Positions 34,744-43,409 are shown, counted from the first letter of the stretch. The stretch: 64,000 bases of DNA from Butyricicoccus pullicaecorum (GCA_018366035.1 JAGZIW010000006.1:1-64000); one strand, 5' to 3'. Numbers and translations: made by a program. Notes: generated by a model not told the origin, from the letters alone.

Positions 34744-34772
34744 ATCCATTCCCCCTTTATTGTAAGACATAT

Positions 34773-34790
34773 AGTTAACGGCAACTAACT
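34773..34790. promoter_or_regulatory. Candidate metal-repressor operator at the feoA promoter
   Basis: AGTTA-N8-TAACT, within AAGTTAGTTGCCGTTAACTA on the minus strand. It sits at the predicted transcription start, which is where a DtxR-type repressor would act. The nearby DtxR-like gene is the likely binder. Confidence 0.55.
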
Positions 34791-34796
34791 TATATG

Positions 34797-34825
34797 AATA
34801 TACCATATCGTTTTTGAGGTGTCAA
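34797..34825 (-). promoter_or_regulatory. Promoter of the feo operon
   Basis: On the minus strand TTGACA (34825-34820), 17 bases, TATATT (34802-34797). The -35 is perfect. Confidence 0.85.
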
Positions 34826-34883
34826 GGGGATATTTGGATTCTATAAAATTATATGGAGGTACATGAAAAAATCAGAGCAAAAT

Positions 34884-34928
34884 AAAAAGTATTAAATTTC
34901 ATACAAAGGTAGAAATTTAATACTTTTT
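34884..34928. terminator. Terminator after pyrophosphatase gene
   Basis: A 17-base arm ending TTAAATTTC (34884-34900) pairs perfectly with 34912-34928 around an 11-base loop. A/T-rich but very stable; T-rich on the minus strand, so it ends the leftward ppa transcript. Confidence 0.85.
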
Positions 34929-34937
34929 ATGAATGAT

Positions 34938-35519
34938 TCAGTTGCAAGCTGTATTTTGTAAATGCTTATCGAGCTGTGGACGCTTGCCGCAGAAGTGAAC
35001 CAAATAACGCTCCATACAGTCGGCAATAATCTGCTCTGCGGTTTCTCTGTTATAGACCTCGGAGATGGCGGTCGTGCGTCCTTCCAGCTGCTTATAGACC
35101 TCAAAGAAATGTGCAATCTCATTACCAATATGTGGGGGAAGTTCGCCGTACTCCTTATAGAAATTCCAAGTGGGGTCGTGTTCAACCACAGCAATGATCT
35201 TATCATCACAGAATCCGTCGTCCACCATGCGGATAACACCAACTGGGTAGCATTGGGTCATAATGGAGGGATCCAAGGTTTCGGAGCAAAGTACGAGTAC
35301 GTCGAGCGGGTCGCCATCATCTGCATAAGTACGAGGGATAAAGCCATAGTTTGCGGGATAATGGGTGGAGGTGTATAAAATACGGTCTAGGCGAAGCAGT
35401 CCGGTACGTTTGTCAAGCTCATATTTTTTCTTGCTGCCCGCAGGAATTTCGATTACGGCGGTAAAACAGTGAGGCGCAATGAGCGCTGGGTCAATATCAT
35501 GCCAAATGTTCAATTTCAT
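34938..35519 (-). CDS. ppa: Inorganic pyrophosphatase, family I
   Basis: A 193-residue soluble enzyme that hydrolyses pyrophosphate. The metal-site motif DDGDPLDVLVL and the nearby YGFIPRTYADD are diagnostic of family I, and PAGSKKKYELDKRTG supplies the phosphate-binding lysine and the early conserved segment. It is a little longer than the E. coli enzyme at the C-terminus. It is a single-gene transcript between terminators and drives biosynthetic reactions forward. Confidence 0.95.
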   Translation of the reverse strand: MKLNIWHDIDPALIAPHCFTAVIEIPAGSKKKYELDKRTGLLRLDRILYTSTHYPANYGFIPRTYADDGDPLDVLVLCSETLDPSIMTQCYPVGVIRMVDDGFCDDKIIAVVEHDPTWNFYKEYGELPPHIGNEIAHFFEVYKQLEGRTTAISEVYNRETAEQIIADCMERYLVHFCGKRPQLDKHLQNTACN

Positions 35520-35641
35520 TACCTCTTCTCTTTTTCTGGGAATCCAAAATATGTGTTCGCTGTTTGCAAAAGCACTATATTGGGATTTTAATATATTTTG
35601 TCAGGGTATGCAAGAGAAAGCCTTGTTTAGAGGAATCCCGT

Positions 35642-36346
35642 TTAATATTGTGTGGTTTTTAATTTGCTAAGATTGGGGTTGCTGCCCAGCTTTTCCAGAA
35701 AAAGCGCCTGATCATTTTCTGGGTGCATACCGCGAAATACAATTGTGGAGGACAGGTGATAGATCCCGGGCTCATCTTCATCAAACTGAATATGTGACAG
35801 GGTGGCATTTTGTTCTTTGGTACAATGGTTGAGATCATGCATAATGGTTGGCAAATCATGGCATTGCAGAGATATCACGAGGGTTGTAAGATGACTTGTG
35901 TAAAGCTTGCGCTGTAATACTTCAAATATCGTAAGGGTTGCATAAACAGCAATGGCACCTGTTAGGGCAATCGCATAATATCCGGCGCCGACAGCGAGCC
36001 CGAGACAGGCAACTGTCCAGATGCTGGCCGCGGTAGTCAATCCTTTTACCGAAAGCCCTTCCCGTAAAATAGTACCCGCACCCAGAAAACCAACACCAGA
36101 AATAACTTGGGCACCGAGACGGGCAGGATCTGATACTGCACCGAATCGGGAGAACTCCGCAAACAGCAAATTTCCGACGATCATAACAACACATGAGCCG
36201 AGTGCAACCAGCATATGTGTGCGCATACCTGCTGGACGATGATTTCGGCCGCGCTCTGCGCCTACTGCAATACCGATAATCATTGCAAATATCATACGAA
36301 GAACAGCGTCTATATAGGTAAGCTCGTGATATACGGTATCAGGCAT
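35642..36346 (-). CDS. MgtC/SapB-family membrane protein
   Basis: A 234-residue protein with about five N-terminal transmembrane helices and a cytosolic ACT-like C-terminal domain. Family marks are GIAVGAERGRNHRPAGMRTH, GVGFLGAGTI and LTTAASIWTVACLGLAVGAG. MgtC-like proteins are linked to low magnesium and acid survival, and some inhibit ATP synthase, but many are uncharacterised. The gene stands alone in the leftward group. There is no obvious magnesium riboswitch upstream. Confidence 0.9.
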   Translation of the reverse strand: MPDTVYHELTYIDAVLRMIFAMIIGIAVGAERGRNHRPAGMRTHMLVALGSCVVMIVGNLLFAEFSRFGAVSDPARLGAQVISGVGFLGAGTILREGLSVKGLTTAASIWTVACLGLAVGAGYYAIALTGAIAVYATLTIFEVLQRKLYTSHLTTLVISLQCHDLPTIMHDLNHCTKEQNATLSHIQFDEDEPGIYHLSSTIVFRGMHPENDQALFLEKLGSNPNLSKLKTTQY

Positions 36347-36474
36347 AAGAAAACTCCTTTCCGAAGCTGAATGGTAATCCTATTGTAGCATAACAGGAGA
36401 AATGCGAAAAGCAAAAAATTACAAAATATCAGAGAAATCAACAGATATTTTTGATATAAGTACCAGATATATAA

Positions 36475-36513
36475 AAAGCACTGCATCTATAAAACTTTTA
36501 GATGCAGTGCTTT
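36475..36513 (-). terminator. Terminator after the PrsA-like gene
   Basis: AAAGCACTGCATCTA pairs with TAGATGCAGTGCTTT around a short A/T-rich loop, just past the stop codon at 36517 of the leftward gene. It is flanked by A/T-rich tails. Confidence 0.9.
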
Positions 36514-36516
36514 ATT

Positions 36517-37542
36517 TTATGCGAGATATCCGGCAGCAGTCTCCAGATTTATCTTTGAAATATCATTTTTTTCTTCTACGGTTGCTGCAGACAGCCATTC
36601 GCTTGCGACATTAGAGAACAGGGTTTCCTCAATGACACCCTTCTTGCTCTCAAAATCTGTATCCCGCAGAGGCAGGCGTTGAATGATATGCCAGCCATAG
36701 CTTGTTTTGATGGGGTCAGAGATGGCATTGTTAGCAAGTGCCTTGGTACCCTCATAAAACTCTGTAACCATTTCCCCTTCGGTAAAGACATAGCCTTCCG
36801 GATTGCTTTCCATGCCCGGGTCTTCATTGTTGGACTGAATTAGGGCATCAAACGACTCGCCAGCCTTGGCACGTTTTGCAATGTCCTCTGCCTTTGCTTT
36901 TCGTGCTTCTTGGTCGGGGAGCTCTGCATTGTTGTCATCGACGGTTTTGATGAGCACATGCTTACAGCGCAGATAGTTTTTATCAAAGTACTCGCGTGCG
37001 GCATTGGGATTTTTTGCATAATAATCATCACGCAGTTTTTGAATCATGACATTCAGCTTGGCAAATTCACGGTACTGGTCACGTGTAAGCCCCATATCTT
37101 TGAGATACTTGTCAAGTTCTGCGTCGCCGCCGAGCTGCTTGGAAAGTTCAGTCAGCTGGGCATCGACTTCTTCTTCTGTATAGCTTAGACCTCTTTCCTT
37201 CATTTGATTTTCACATACTGCTAAATAGGCAAGCTGCTGTTTGGCAAGCTCCGCAATATTATTTGAGAACGCTTCCTTTTCGGCAGCCTCGGTCATATCC
37301 GCAGAGGTTTTCTGCCCATACATGGCAAGCATGCTGTCCATACGGTTTGCGTTATAGACAAACGATGCAGCATATTGTTCTGCTGTAAAATCAATCCCGT
37401 TTGCAGTCAGCACGATAGCCTGTTTTTCTGTGTCACTTACCGTAGGCGCAGTGTCTTTTCCGCAAGCGGTCAAGGATAGCGCGAGCACGGCAAGCAGTCC
37501 AGCCGCAGCGCGGCGCAGGGTATTTCCGGTGTTTTGTATCAT
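36517..37542 (-). CDS. Peptidyl-prolyl isomerase lipoprotein, PrsA/SurA-like
   Basis: A 341-residue secreted lipoprotein chaperone. The lipobox LTAC follows MIQNTGNTLRRAAAGLLAVL. A SurA N-type helical domain precedes a parvulin PpiC domain at residues about 195-290, with LRCKHVLIKTVDDN, KAKAEDIAKRAKAGESFDAL and YGWHIIQRLPLRD. It would fold exported proteins outside the membrane. GGAG is seven bases before the ATG at 37542; a longer frame at 37572 lacks a ribosome site. It diverges from the LRR-VWA-MoxR operon. Confidence 0.9.
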   Translation of the reverse strand: MIQNTGNTLRRAAAGLLAVLALSLTACGKDTAPTVSDTEKQAIVLTANGIDFTAEQYAASFVYNANRMDSMLAMYGQKTSADMTEAAEKEAFSNNIAELAKQQLAYLAVCENQMKERGLSYTEEEVDAQLTELSKQLGGDAELDKYLKDMGLTRDQYREFAKLNVMIQKLRDDYYAKNPNAAREYFDKNYLRCKHVLIKTVDDNNAELPDQEARKAKAEDIAKRAKAGESFDALIQSNNEDPGMESNPEGYVFTEGEMVTEFYEGTKALANNAISDPIKTSYGWHIIQRLPLRDTDFESKKGVIEETLFSNVASEWLSAATVEEKNDISKINLETAAGYLA

Positions 37543-37614
37543 GGGGGTTCTCCTCTCTTTTTTAGTCAGCATACCGGATTTCCGGTGTTTTGTGACAGAA
37601 TTGATACAAAAAAT

Positions 37615-37643
37615 AGTATATCATTTTTTGCGTTGTGCTACAA
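37615..37643 (-). promoter_or_regulatory. Promoter of the PrsA-like gene
   Basis: On the minus strand TTGTAG (37643-37638), 17 bases, TATACT (37620-37615). It is back-to-back with the next promoter. Confidence 0.7.
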
Positions 37644-37657
37644 GTCTTGGATTGCCG

Positions 37658-37686
37658 TTGACGCAGAAACCGCTTTGCGGTAAGAT
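37658..37686 (+). promoter_or_regulatory. Promoter of the LRR-VWA-MoxR operon
   Basis: TTGACG (37658-37663), 17 bases, TAAGAT (37681-37686), 26 bases before the first gene. Close to the divergent PrsA-like promoter; the two starts are within about 80 bases. Confidence 0.7.
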
Positions 37687-37712
37687 GAAGGGGAGCAAAA
37701 AGAGGAGAAGCT

Positions 37713-38687
37713 ATGAAACAGATTCCAAGTGAAAATGAGGCGCTGCTGTTTTGCGAGCAGCGGGCAGAGGGACTTTATATCCTGCGCTGTCAAACAAATG
37801 ACAGCATATTAAAATTGCCGAGTGAAATCGAAGGCATTCCGGTTGTGGGGCTGGGTGACTATGTCTGCGCTGTACGGGAGCCGGAACTATCGGGACGAGA
37901 AATTTGGAAAATACACATGACTTGCGGGCAGGATAAATTGCCAACACATGATGCGAAGGCGATTTGTCAGGTGATTTTGCCGGACTCCCTGCGCGTAATT
38001 GGCAGTTATGCGTTTTATAATTGTTATCATTTCAGCCGCTTGGAGCTGCCCGCCGGCATACAGGAAATTGGACATGGTGCGTTTATGAACTGCACAAATT
38101 TCCGAGAGGTTACGCTCAGGGGAGATGCACAGGGGCGCACCTGTCTGCTTGAGCTTTTGGGGCAGGTAAGCGGAGAGATCCAAGCCACTGTGCATCTGCC
38201 AGCAGGAGAGGTGCATCTCCTGTTTCCGCCGTATCAGGAGCAGTGGGAGGACTTGGCGCCCGCACATATCTTTCAGCGCCGTATTGAGGGAGCGGGCTAT
38301 CCCTATCGGCAGTGTTTTCAGGGAGGCGTATTGTCCCTTCTGGAATATGATATGGCGTTCGAGCGCCTGCTGCGGATACAGGATTATGAAACGGCTGTAC
38401 GTGTGGCACTGAATCGTCTGCGATGGCCGGTAGGAGTATGCGAACTTGCACATACTGCGTATGTGGATTGTCTGCGTAAGCATGCAGATATTGCGATAGA
38501 GGTTCTACTGCGGCAGAAAGACGTACAGGGAGTCCATGCACTGCTGCGTCTTGGTATCCTTTCTGAAAAAGCAATCCATAAAGCGTGCGATTTGGCACGA
38601 CAGATGGGACAAACCGAGGTGCTGGGGATTTTGCTGGCTGCGATTGGCAGCACTGCGCCCCGTGTGCCCAAGCAATATGATCTATAA
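37713..38687 (+). CDS. BspA-type leucine-rich repeat protein
   Basis: A 324-residue protein. LRR_5-type repeats lie at residues about 20-160, with KLPSEIEGIPVVGLGDY, VILPDSLRVIGSYAFYNC and LELPAGIQEIGHGAFMNC as clear units. A helical C-terminal region (about 210-320) resembles short ankyrin-like repeats. There is no signal peptide or membrane segment, so it is probably cytosolic and not an adhesin. GGAG lies before the ATG. It is followed by a VWA/metallopeptidase-like gene and a MoxR-type ATPase in one operon, so it may serve as a binding or recognition partner of that pair. Confidence 0.78.
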   Translation: MKQIPSENEALLFCEQRAEGLYILRCQTNDSILKLPSEIEGIPVVGLGDYVCAVREPELSGREIWKIHMTCGQDKLPTHDAKAICQVILPDSLRVIGSYAFYNCYHFSRLELPAGIQEIGHGAFMNCTNFREVTLRGDAQGRTCLLELLGQVSGEIQATVHLPAGEVHLLFPPYQEQWEDLAPAHIFQRRIEGAGYPYRQCFQGGVLSLLEYDMAFERLLRIQDYETAVRVALNRLRWPVGVCELAHTAYVDCLRKHADIAIEVLLRQKDVQGVHALLRLGILSEKAIHKACDLARQMGQTEVLGILLAAIGSTAPRVPKQYDL

Positions 38688-38703
38688 AAAGGAGCGTGTA
38701 CGA

Positions 38704-39996
38704 TTGAAGCCGACATGGCAGACGATTGGGCAGCAGATTCTGGAGACTGCCCGCAATGAATTATATTTGAATCTGCCGTTTTTAGACGCAGCACTGTGCG
38801 CATTGCCGTTCGATGCAGGCTATGATACGCCGAGTCTTGCGACAGATACCAAGGTGCTCTACTATAATGGTGCATGGCTGGCGTCGCGCTATGCGCGTGC
38901 ACGCAGTCTGATATGCAGAGCCTATCTGCACACGATTTTACATTGTATGCTGCGGCATCCGGTCAAGAAAAAGGGCAGAGACGGTGCGCTATGGGATTTA
39001 TGCTGTGATATTGCAGTAGAGAGTATATTGGATCATTTGTCTTATCATTGTTTGGAACCAGATGCGCCGCGTGTACGCCGCACACATCTATACCGTATGC
39101 TTAAAGCAGCCTTCCCTGTTTTGACAGCAGAGGCTATTTATCGTTATTTTCGGCAAAATCCGCTGTCGGAATATGACTGTGCGGCATGGGCAAAAGAATT
39201 TTTACAGGACGACCATAGCCTTTGGGAAAAGGTACAGCAGGAGCAGGCATCGGAAGACCCATGGCCGCGTGTTGCCGAGCGGGTGCAGACGGGTATGCAA
39301 ACCGTTATGACCGAGTCTGCAACAGGTGGGCAGGCAATTACAGAACAGCTGCAAATCTCCACACGTCCAACCGATCATTACCGTGCCTTTTTGCGTAGAT
39401 TTGCGGTGTTGGGAGAGGAAATGGGGGTAGATGCAGACAGCTTTGATTATGGTTATTATGCCTATGGGCTGCGGCATTATGGAAATCTCCCTCTGATCGA
39501 GCCGTTGGAAACCCGAGAAGTCAAGCGTATTTCTGATTTTGTGATTGTAATTGATACCTCCATGTCCACGTCTGGCGAACTGGTGCGTCAATTCCTGTCC
39601 TATACGTACGGATTGTTAAAGGATACCGAAAATTTTTTCAGACAAATCAACTTATATATTTTGCAGTGCGATGATACTGTCCGCGCGGAAAAGCACATTC
39701 GGAATACACGTGAACTGGCGGAGTATATGGAAAATTTTACACTCATTGGGCAGAGTGCAACCGATTTTCGCCCAGCCTTCGAGCGGGTAGAGCGGCTCAA
39801 GCAGGGCGGCGCATTTCATAATTTGCGCGGTCTGTTGTATTTTACGGACGGGCTTGGCATTTATCCGGCTAAACGTCCGTCTTATGAAGCGGCATTTGTA
39901 ATGCTGTCTGACCAAGGATATCCGGAGCGCGTGCCGCCGTGGGGGATTCGCGTGATTGTAGATGCAGATGAACTGGAAATGGAAGGAACACAATGA
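38704..39996 (+). CDS. VWA-like and metallopeptidase-like protein (DUF2201 type)
   Basis: A 430-residue protein of the COG3864-like family. The N-terminal part (residues about 60-90) carries a histidine cluster YLHTILHCMLRH, like the metallopeptidase-like domain. The C-terminal VWA-like domain starts near residue 275 (DFVIVIDTSMSTSG), with a MIDAS-like DxSxS. The start is a TTG at 38704 with AAAAGGAG nine bases upstream; an ATG at 38677 would overlap the upstream gene and lacks its own site. The stop overlaps the MoxR gene start (ATGA). Proteins of this kind partner with MoxR ATPases, a link established in the family and supported here by coupling. Confidence 0.85.
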   Translation: MKPTWQTIGQQILETARNELYLNLPFLDAALCALPFDAGYDTPSLATDTKVLYYNGAWLASRYARARSLICRAYLHTILHCMLRHPVKKKGRDGALWDLCCDIAVESILDHLSYHCLEPDAPRVRRTHLYRMLKAAFPVLTAEAIYRYFRQNPLSEYDCAAWAKEFLQDDHSLWEKVQQEQASEDPWPRVAERVQTGMQTVMTESATGGQAITEQLQISTRPTDHYRAFLRRFAVLGEEMGVDADSFDYGYYAYGLRHYGNLPLIEPLETREVKRISDFVIVIDTSMSTSGELVRQFLSYTYGLLKDTENFFRQINLYILQCDDTVRAEKHIRNTRELAEYMENFTLIGQSATDFRPAFERVERLKQGGAFHNLRGLLYFTDGLGIYPAKRPSYEAAFVMLSDQGYPERVPPWGIRVIVDADELEMEGTQ

Positions 39997-41492
39997 ATAT
40001 TAAACAGGCAAAACAGGAAATCATTCACACAATTCGTGCCTATTTGGCACGAGATCGGTTTGGCGCATATCAAATTCCTTCGGTGCGGCAGCGTCCCATA
40101 CTGCTTATGGGACCGCCGGGCATTGGAAAAACACAGATTATGGAGCAGATTGCGGCAGAAACGGAGATCGGTTTGGTTGCATATACCATTACGCACCATA
40201 CAAGACAAAGTGCGCTGGGACTGCCATATATTGAGCACCATACCTATGATGGACAGGACTATGCGGTTACATCGTATACCATGAGTGAAATTCTGGCATC
40301 AGTGTATCAGCTGATGGAACGCACAGGGGTACGGGAGGGAATTTTGTTTTTGGACGAAATCAACTGTATTTCTGAGACACTGACCCCGATGATGCTGCAA
40401 TTTTTGCAGTGCAAAACCTTTGGAAACCAGAAGCTTCCAGAGGGCTGGATCATTGTTGCAGCGGGAAATCCGCCGGAATACAATAAGTCTGTCAGGGAGT
40501 TTGACGTTGTGACACTGGACCGTGTGCGTCGGATTGATGTGCAGGAGGATTTTACAGTCTGGAAGGAGTATGCTTATCGCCGTGGTCTGCATGGGGCTGT
40601 GATTTCTTATTTGGATATCCGCAAAGAGAACTTTTATCAAATTGAGGCGGCAGCCGACGGTATGCAGTTTGCAACGGCACGCGGTTGGGAGGATCTTGCT
40701 GCACTTTTGACCGTTTATGAATCCTTAGAACTTCCGGTTGACCGAGAATTGATTGGGCAGTATATCCAACTTCCGCGCATAGCCAAGGATTTTGCAAATT
40801 ATTTAGAATTGTACCGAAAATACCAGCGCGCTTATCGCATAGATGAGATTTTGGACGGGCGATGGGATACTGTATTGGCGTCAGAGCTGAAAGCGGCACC
40901 GTTTGATGAAACACTTAGTGTATTGGGGCTTCTGCTGTCTCGTCTGGCAGAGCGTGCGCGAATTGCTTGGCAGCAGGACGGTTTGACTGATGCGTTATAT
41001 ACGGATTTGACTCGCGTTAAGGGTTCGATGACCACAGCCACAGTTTCGCAGGCGTTGACTGCGATCCTGACGGAACGCAGTCAGGCACTGGCGGCTGGAC
41101 GGGAAGCAGGAACACTGGATTTGGAAAGTGTGCGCAGAATACAGCAGGAGATTTCAATAATCGAGCAGTATTTGCATGCTGTGCAGCCGGAACATACTCC
41201 GGAAAATGCGTTTGCGTGTGTCAAGGAACAGTTCGCGCAACAGGCAGACAGACGTGCGCAGGCAGTTACAGAGGCCGGACAGGGACTTGACCATGCATTC
41301 CGTTTTCTGGAGGAAGCAGTCGGGGAAGGACAGGAAATGGTGATGTTTGCAACCGAACTGACCGCAAACTTTTATACGGCATGGTACATTCAAAACTGCG
41401 GCTGTGAGGCATATTATCGGCACAATCAGGCAATTTTATTTGATGATACCCAGAGTCGGATCTTAGATGAAATTGCGCAGATGAAGTCTTGA
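39993..41492 (+). CDS. MoxR-type AAA+ ATPase
   Basis: A 499-residue AAA+ protein: Walker A GPPGIGKT at residues about 42-49, Walker B GILFLDEIN near residue 114, sensor 1 VAAGNPPEYNKSV, and an arginine-finger region around TLDRVRRIDV. The C-terminal half is a long helical region of about 250 residues. MoxR ATPases remodel or activate target proteins with VWA partners. It overlaps the VWA gene by four bases and ends the operon. The target is unknown; candidates are the LRR protein or a membrane enzyme elsewhere. Confidence 0.9.
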   Translation: MNIKQAKQEIIHTIRAYLARDRFGAYQIPSVRQRPILLMGPPGIGKTQIMEQIAAETEIGLVAYTITHHTRQSALGLPYIEHHTYDGQDYAVTSYTMSEILASVYQLMERTGVREGILFLDEINCISETLTPMMLQFLQCKTFGNQKLPEGWIIVAAGNPPEYNKSVREFDVVTLDRVRRIDVQEDFTVWKEYAYRRGLHGAVISYLDIRKENFYQIEAAADGMQFATARGWEDLAALLTVYESLELPVDRELIGQYIQLPRIAKDFANYLELYRKYQRAYRIDEILDGRWDTVLASELKAAPFDETLSVLGLLLSRLAERARIAWQQDGLTDALYTDLTRVKGSMTTATVSQALTAILTERSQALAAGREAGTLDLESVRRIQQEISIIEQYLHAVQPEHTPENAFACVKEQFAQQADRRAQAVTEAGQGLDHAFRFLEEAVGEGQEMVMFATELTANFYTAWYIQNCGCEAYYRHNQAILFDDTQSRILDEIAQMKS

Positions 41493-41534
41493 ATAACAGG
41501 AATGATTTTGTAAAGGTAGGCGTTATAGTCAGAT

Positions 41535-42494
41535 ATGCAGATATCCTTTGCCCCGTTGGAGGGCATTACAAATGATGTATTCCGGCGTCTCCATGCCAAA
41601 TGGTTTGGCGCGGCCGACCGCTATTTTATCCCGTTTCTGATACCCAACCAGACGTGTAAATTTACATCGCGTGAAAAAAATGATATTTTGCCAGAGAACA
41701 ATGCGGGGCTTTGCGTGGTTCCGCAGCTGTTGACCAATCATAGTGAGCAATGTCTATGGGCGATCCGTGAATTGCAGACCTATGGATATTCGGAAATCAA
41801 TTTGAATTTTGGCTGTCCCTCGGGAACTGTAATCGTCAAACGTAAAGGTGCGGGATTTTTAGCTGATTTGCAGGCGCTGGACCGATTTTTAGAGGCGGTC
41901 TGTACAAGGTTTTCAGGGCAGATTTCTATAAAAACACGTTTGGGTTTGGACGATGCAGCGGAATTTGCAGGTATTTTAGCGGTATATAACCAGTATCCCT
42001 TGTCTGAGCTCATCATTCATGCACGGGTACAGAAGGATTTGTACAAGGGTGCGGTTGACCGCAGTGCATTTGGTGAAGCACTCGCTTCTTGCAGGTGTCC
42101 GGTCTGTTACAATGGAGATATTTTTACGGTACAGGATTTTACGGATTTTTGTGCGCAATTTCCAACCGTTCAACGCATTATGCTGGGGCGCGGCTGGGTT
42201 GCCAATCCCGATTTGGGCAATCAAATTCGTGGACAGGGAAAAATAAGCCTTGTACGGATACGGGGATTGCATGATGAACTGTATGCACGCTATCGGGAGA
42301 GATTGTCCGGACCGACACCAGTGCTTTTTAAGATGAAGGAATTGTGGCATTATCAACATTGTTTGTTTGAAAACAGTGAAAAAACACTTAAAAAAATTCG
42401 AAAATCCAAAAATCTGTCAGAATATGAGGCGGCAGCAGAAGAAATGTTTCAGCATCGTCTGAATCCAAATGCTGGATATCATGTTGTGTGTTGA
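41535..42494 (+). CDS. tRNA-dihydrouridine synthase family protein
   Basis: A 319-residue FMN enzyme of the Dus family, reducing uridine in tRNA. The catalytic-cysteine motif is NLNFGCPSGTVIVKRKGAG, with LAPLEGIT-like FAPLEGITND at the start, SIKTRLGLDD and an NGDI...GRGWVANP FMN-binding end. The ribosome site is weak (AAAGGTAGG, about 12 bases upstream). It follows the MoxR operon after 42 bases, with no promoter recognised between, so it may be read through. The exact Dus subtype is not assigned. Confidence 0.9.
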   Translation: MQISFAPLEGITNDVFRRLHAKWFGAADRYFIPFLIPNQTCKFTSREKNDILPENNAGLCVVPQLLTNHSEQCLWAIRELQTYGYSEINLNFGCPSGTVIVKRKGAGFLADLQALDRFLEAVCTRFSGQISIKTRLGLDDAAEFAGILAVYNQYPLSELIIHARVQKDLYKGAVDRSAFGEALASCRCPVCYNGDIFTVQDFTDFCAQFPTVQRIMLGRGWVANPDLGNQIRGQGKISLVRIRGLHDELYARYRERLSGPTPVLFKMKELWHYQHCLFENSEKTLKKIRKSKNLSEYEAAAEEMFQHRLNPNAGYHVVC

Positions 42495-42563
42495 CAGGTA
42501 TGGAGGCATTTACACGGTATGTGCTGGACTCATGCAGGTTATACTGGTCATGAGGTGATTGAT

Positions 42564-42749
42564 ATGGAACGTAATACCGCAAGAGAAGGTGTATTTGAAC
42601 TGTTGCTCGGGCAAGATGCACGTGCGGCATCGTTTTATGCAGGTTGTACGCCGGAACAGAAAGAGGCGATCCGTGCACAAGTACACGCCATTCGCACGCC
42701 TGAACAAATGCAGGCGTTTGTCTCGAACTTGTCCAGCGCAGCTTTATAG
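42564..42749 (+). CDS. Small hypothetical protein
   Basis: A 61-residue protein starting MERNTAREGVFELLL and containing FYAGCTPEQKEAI and RTPEQMQAFVSNL. It is helical in look, has no signal peptide or membrane segment, and is not one I can name. The start is the ATG at 42564, with GAGGTGA just upstream. An in-frame start at 42519 is less likely. It is followed by a strong terminator three bases after its stop, which supports it as a real short gene. Confidence 0.6.
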   Translation: MERNTAREGVFELLLGQDARAASFYAGCTPEQKEAIRAQVHAIRTPEQMQAFVSNLSSAAL

Positions 42750-42751
42750 GA

Positions 42752-42785
42752 AAAAGCCGCTCCGAAACGGAGCGGCTTTTGTATA
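42752..42785 (+). terminator. Intrinsic terminator
   Basis: AAAAGCCGCTCCG-AAA-CGGAGCGGCTTTT, just past the stop of the small protein gene. A very stable GC-rich stem with a T-tail. Confidence 0.92.
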
Positions 42786-42801
42786 TGCAGAAAATCAGGC
42801 A

Positions 42802-42830
42802 TTGACAGCAGATAAGGTTTCAGGTACTCT
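42802..42830 (+). promoter_or_regulatory. Promoter of the thioesterase gene
   Basis: TTGACA (42802-42807), 17 bases, TACTCT (42825-42830), 32 bases before the start codon. Confidence 0.65.
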
Positions 42831-42861
42831 AACAATAGAATATACAGGGAGGAATTCATTT

Positions 42862-43254
42862 ATGTTGGAACTTGGAACAAAGGGATATCAGGAGTTCATG
42901 GTTACAGAAGAATTGCTGGCATGTCATGTCGGCAGTGGTCTGGTAGCAGTGTATGCAACGCCTATGATGATTGCAGGCATTGAGGGAACTGCTGCTGCGA
43001 GCGTAGCCCCATATTTGGAGGATGGTCAGACAACGGTTGGAACAATGGTAAATGTATCTCATGTTGCTGCAACGCCAGCAGGAATGAAAGTACATTTTGA
43101 AACAAAGCTGGTTGAGATCGCGCCAAATGGCAAGATATTGACTTTTGAAGTAGCGGCTTATGATGAAGCTGGGTTAATTGGAGAAGGTACCCATCAGCGT
43201 GCGATTGTTGCGAAGGAGCGATTTGAAGCAAAGGCACAGAGCAAGTTAGGTTGA
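42862..43254 (+). CDS. Hotdog-fold thioesterase, FlK-like
   Basis: A 130-residue hotdog protein matching fluoroacetyl-CoA thioesterase FlK in key places: the TVGTMVNVSHVAATPAGM stretch with the active-site histidine, a preceding GIEGTAAASV with the glutamate, YATP with the threonine, and the end motif GEGTHQRAIV. GGGAGG precedes the ATG. In organisms without fluoroacetate it probably clears other short acyl-CoAs. The gene has its own promoter and terminator. Confidence 0.82.
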   Translation: MLELGTKGYQEFMVTEELLACHVGSGLVAVYATPMMIAGIEGTAAASVAPYLEDGQTTVGTMVNVSHVAATPAGMKVHFETKLVEIAPNGKILTFEVAAYDEAGLIGEGTHQRAIVAKERFEAKAQSKLG

Positions 43255-43334
43255 TTGCAGGAGAAATAGAGGAGTCTATCGCTTGCAGATACTAAGATGT
43301 GTCACAAAAATTATACCAAAAGAGTTTTCGGATA

Positions 43335-43384
43335 GCCAAAGGACTTGCCCCTGTGAAAAGCAGGCGGCAAGTCCTTTGGCTTTT
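43335..43384 (+). terminator. Very long hairpin terminator
   Basis: GCCAAAGGACTTGCC plus CCTG pairs with CAGG and GGCAAGTCCTTTGGC around a seven-base loop, followed by TTTT. It ends the thioesterase gene and faces the leftward Smr gene. Confidence 0.92.
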
Positions 43385-43409
43385 GAAATTCTGCTTTTTT
43401 ATGACAGAA

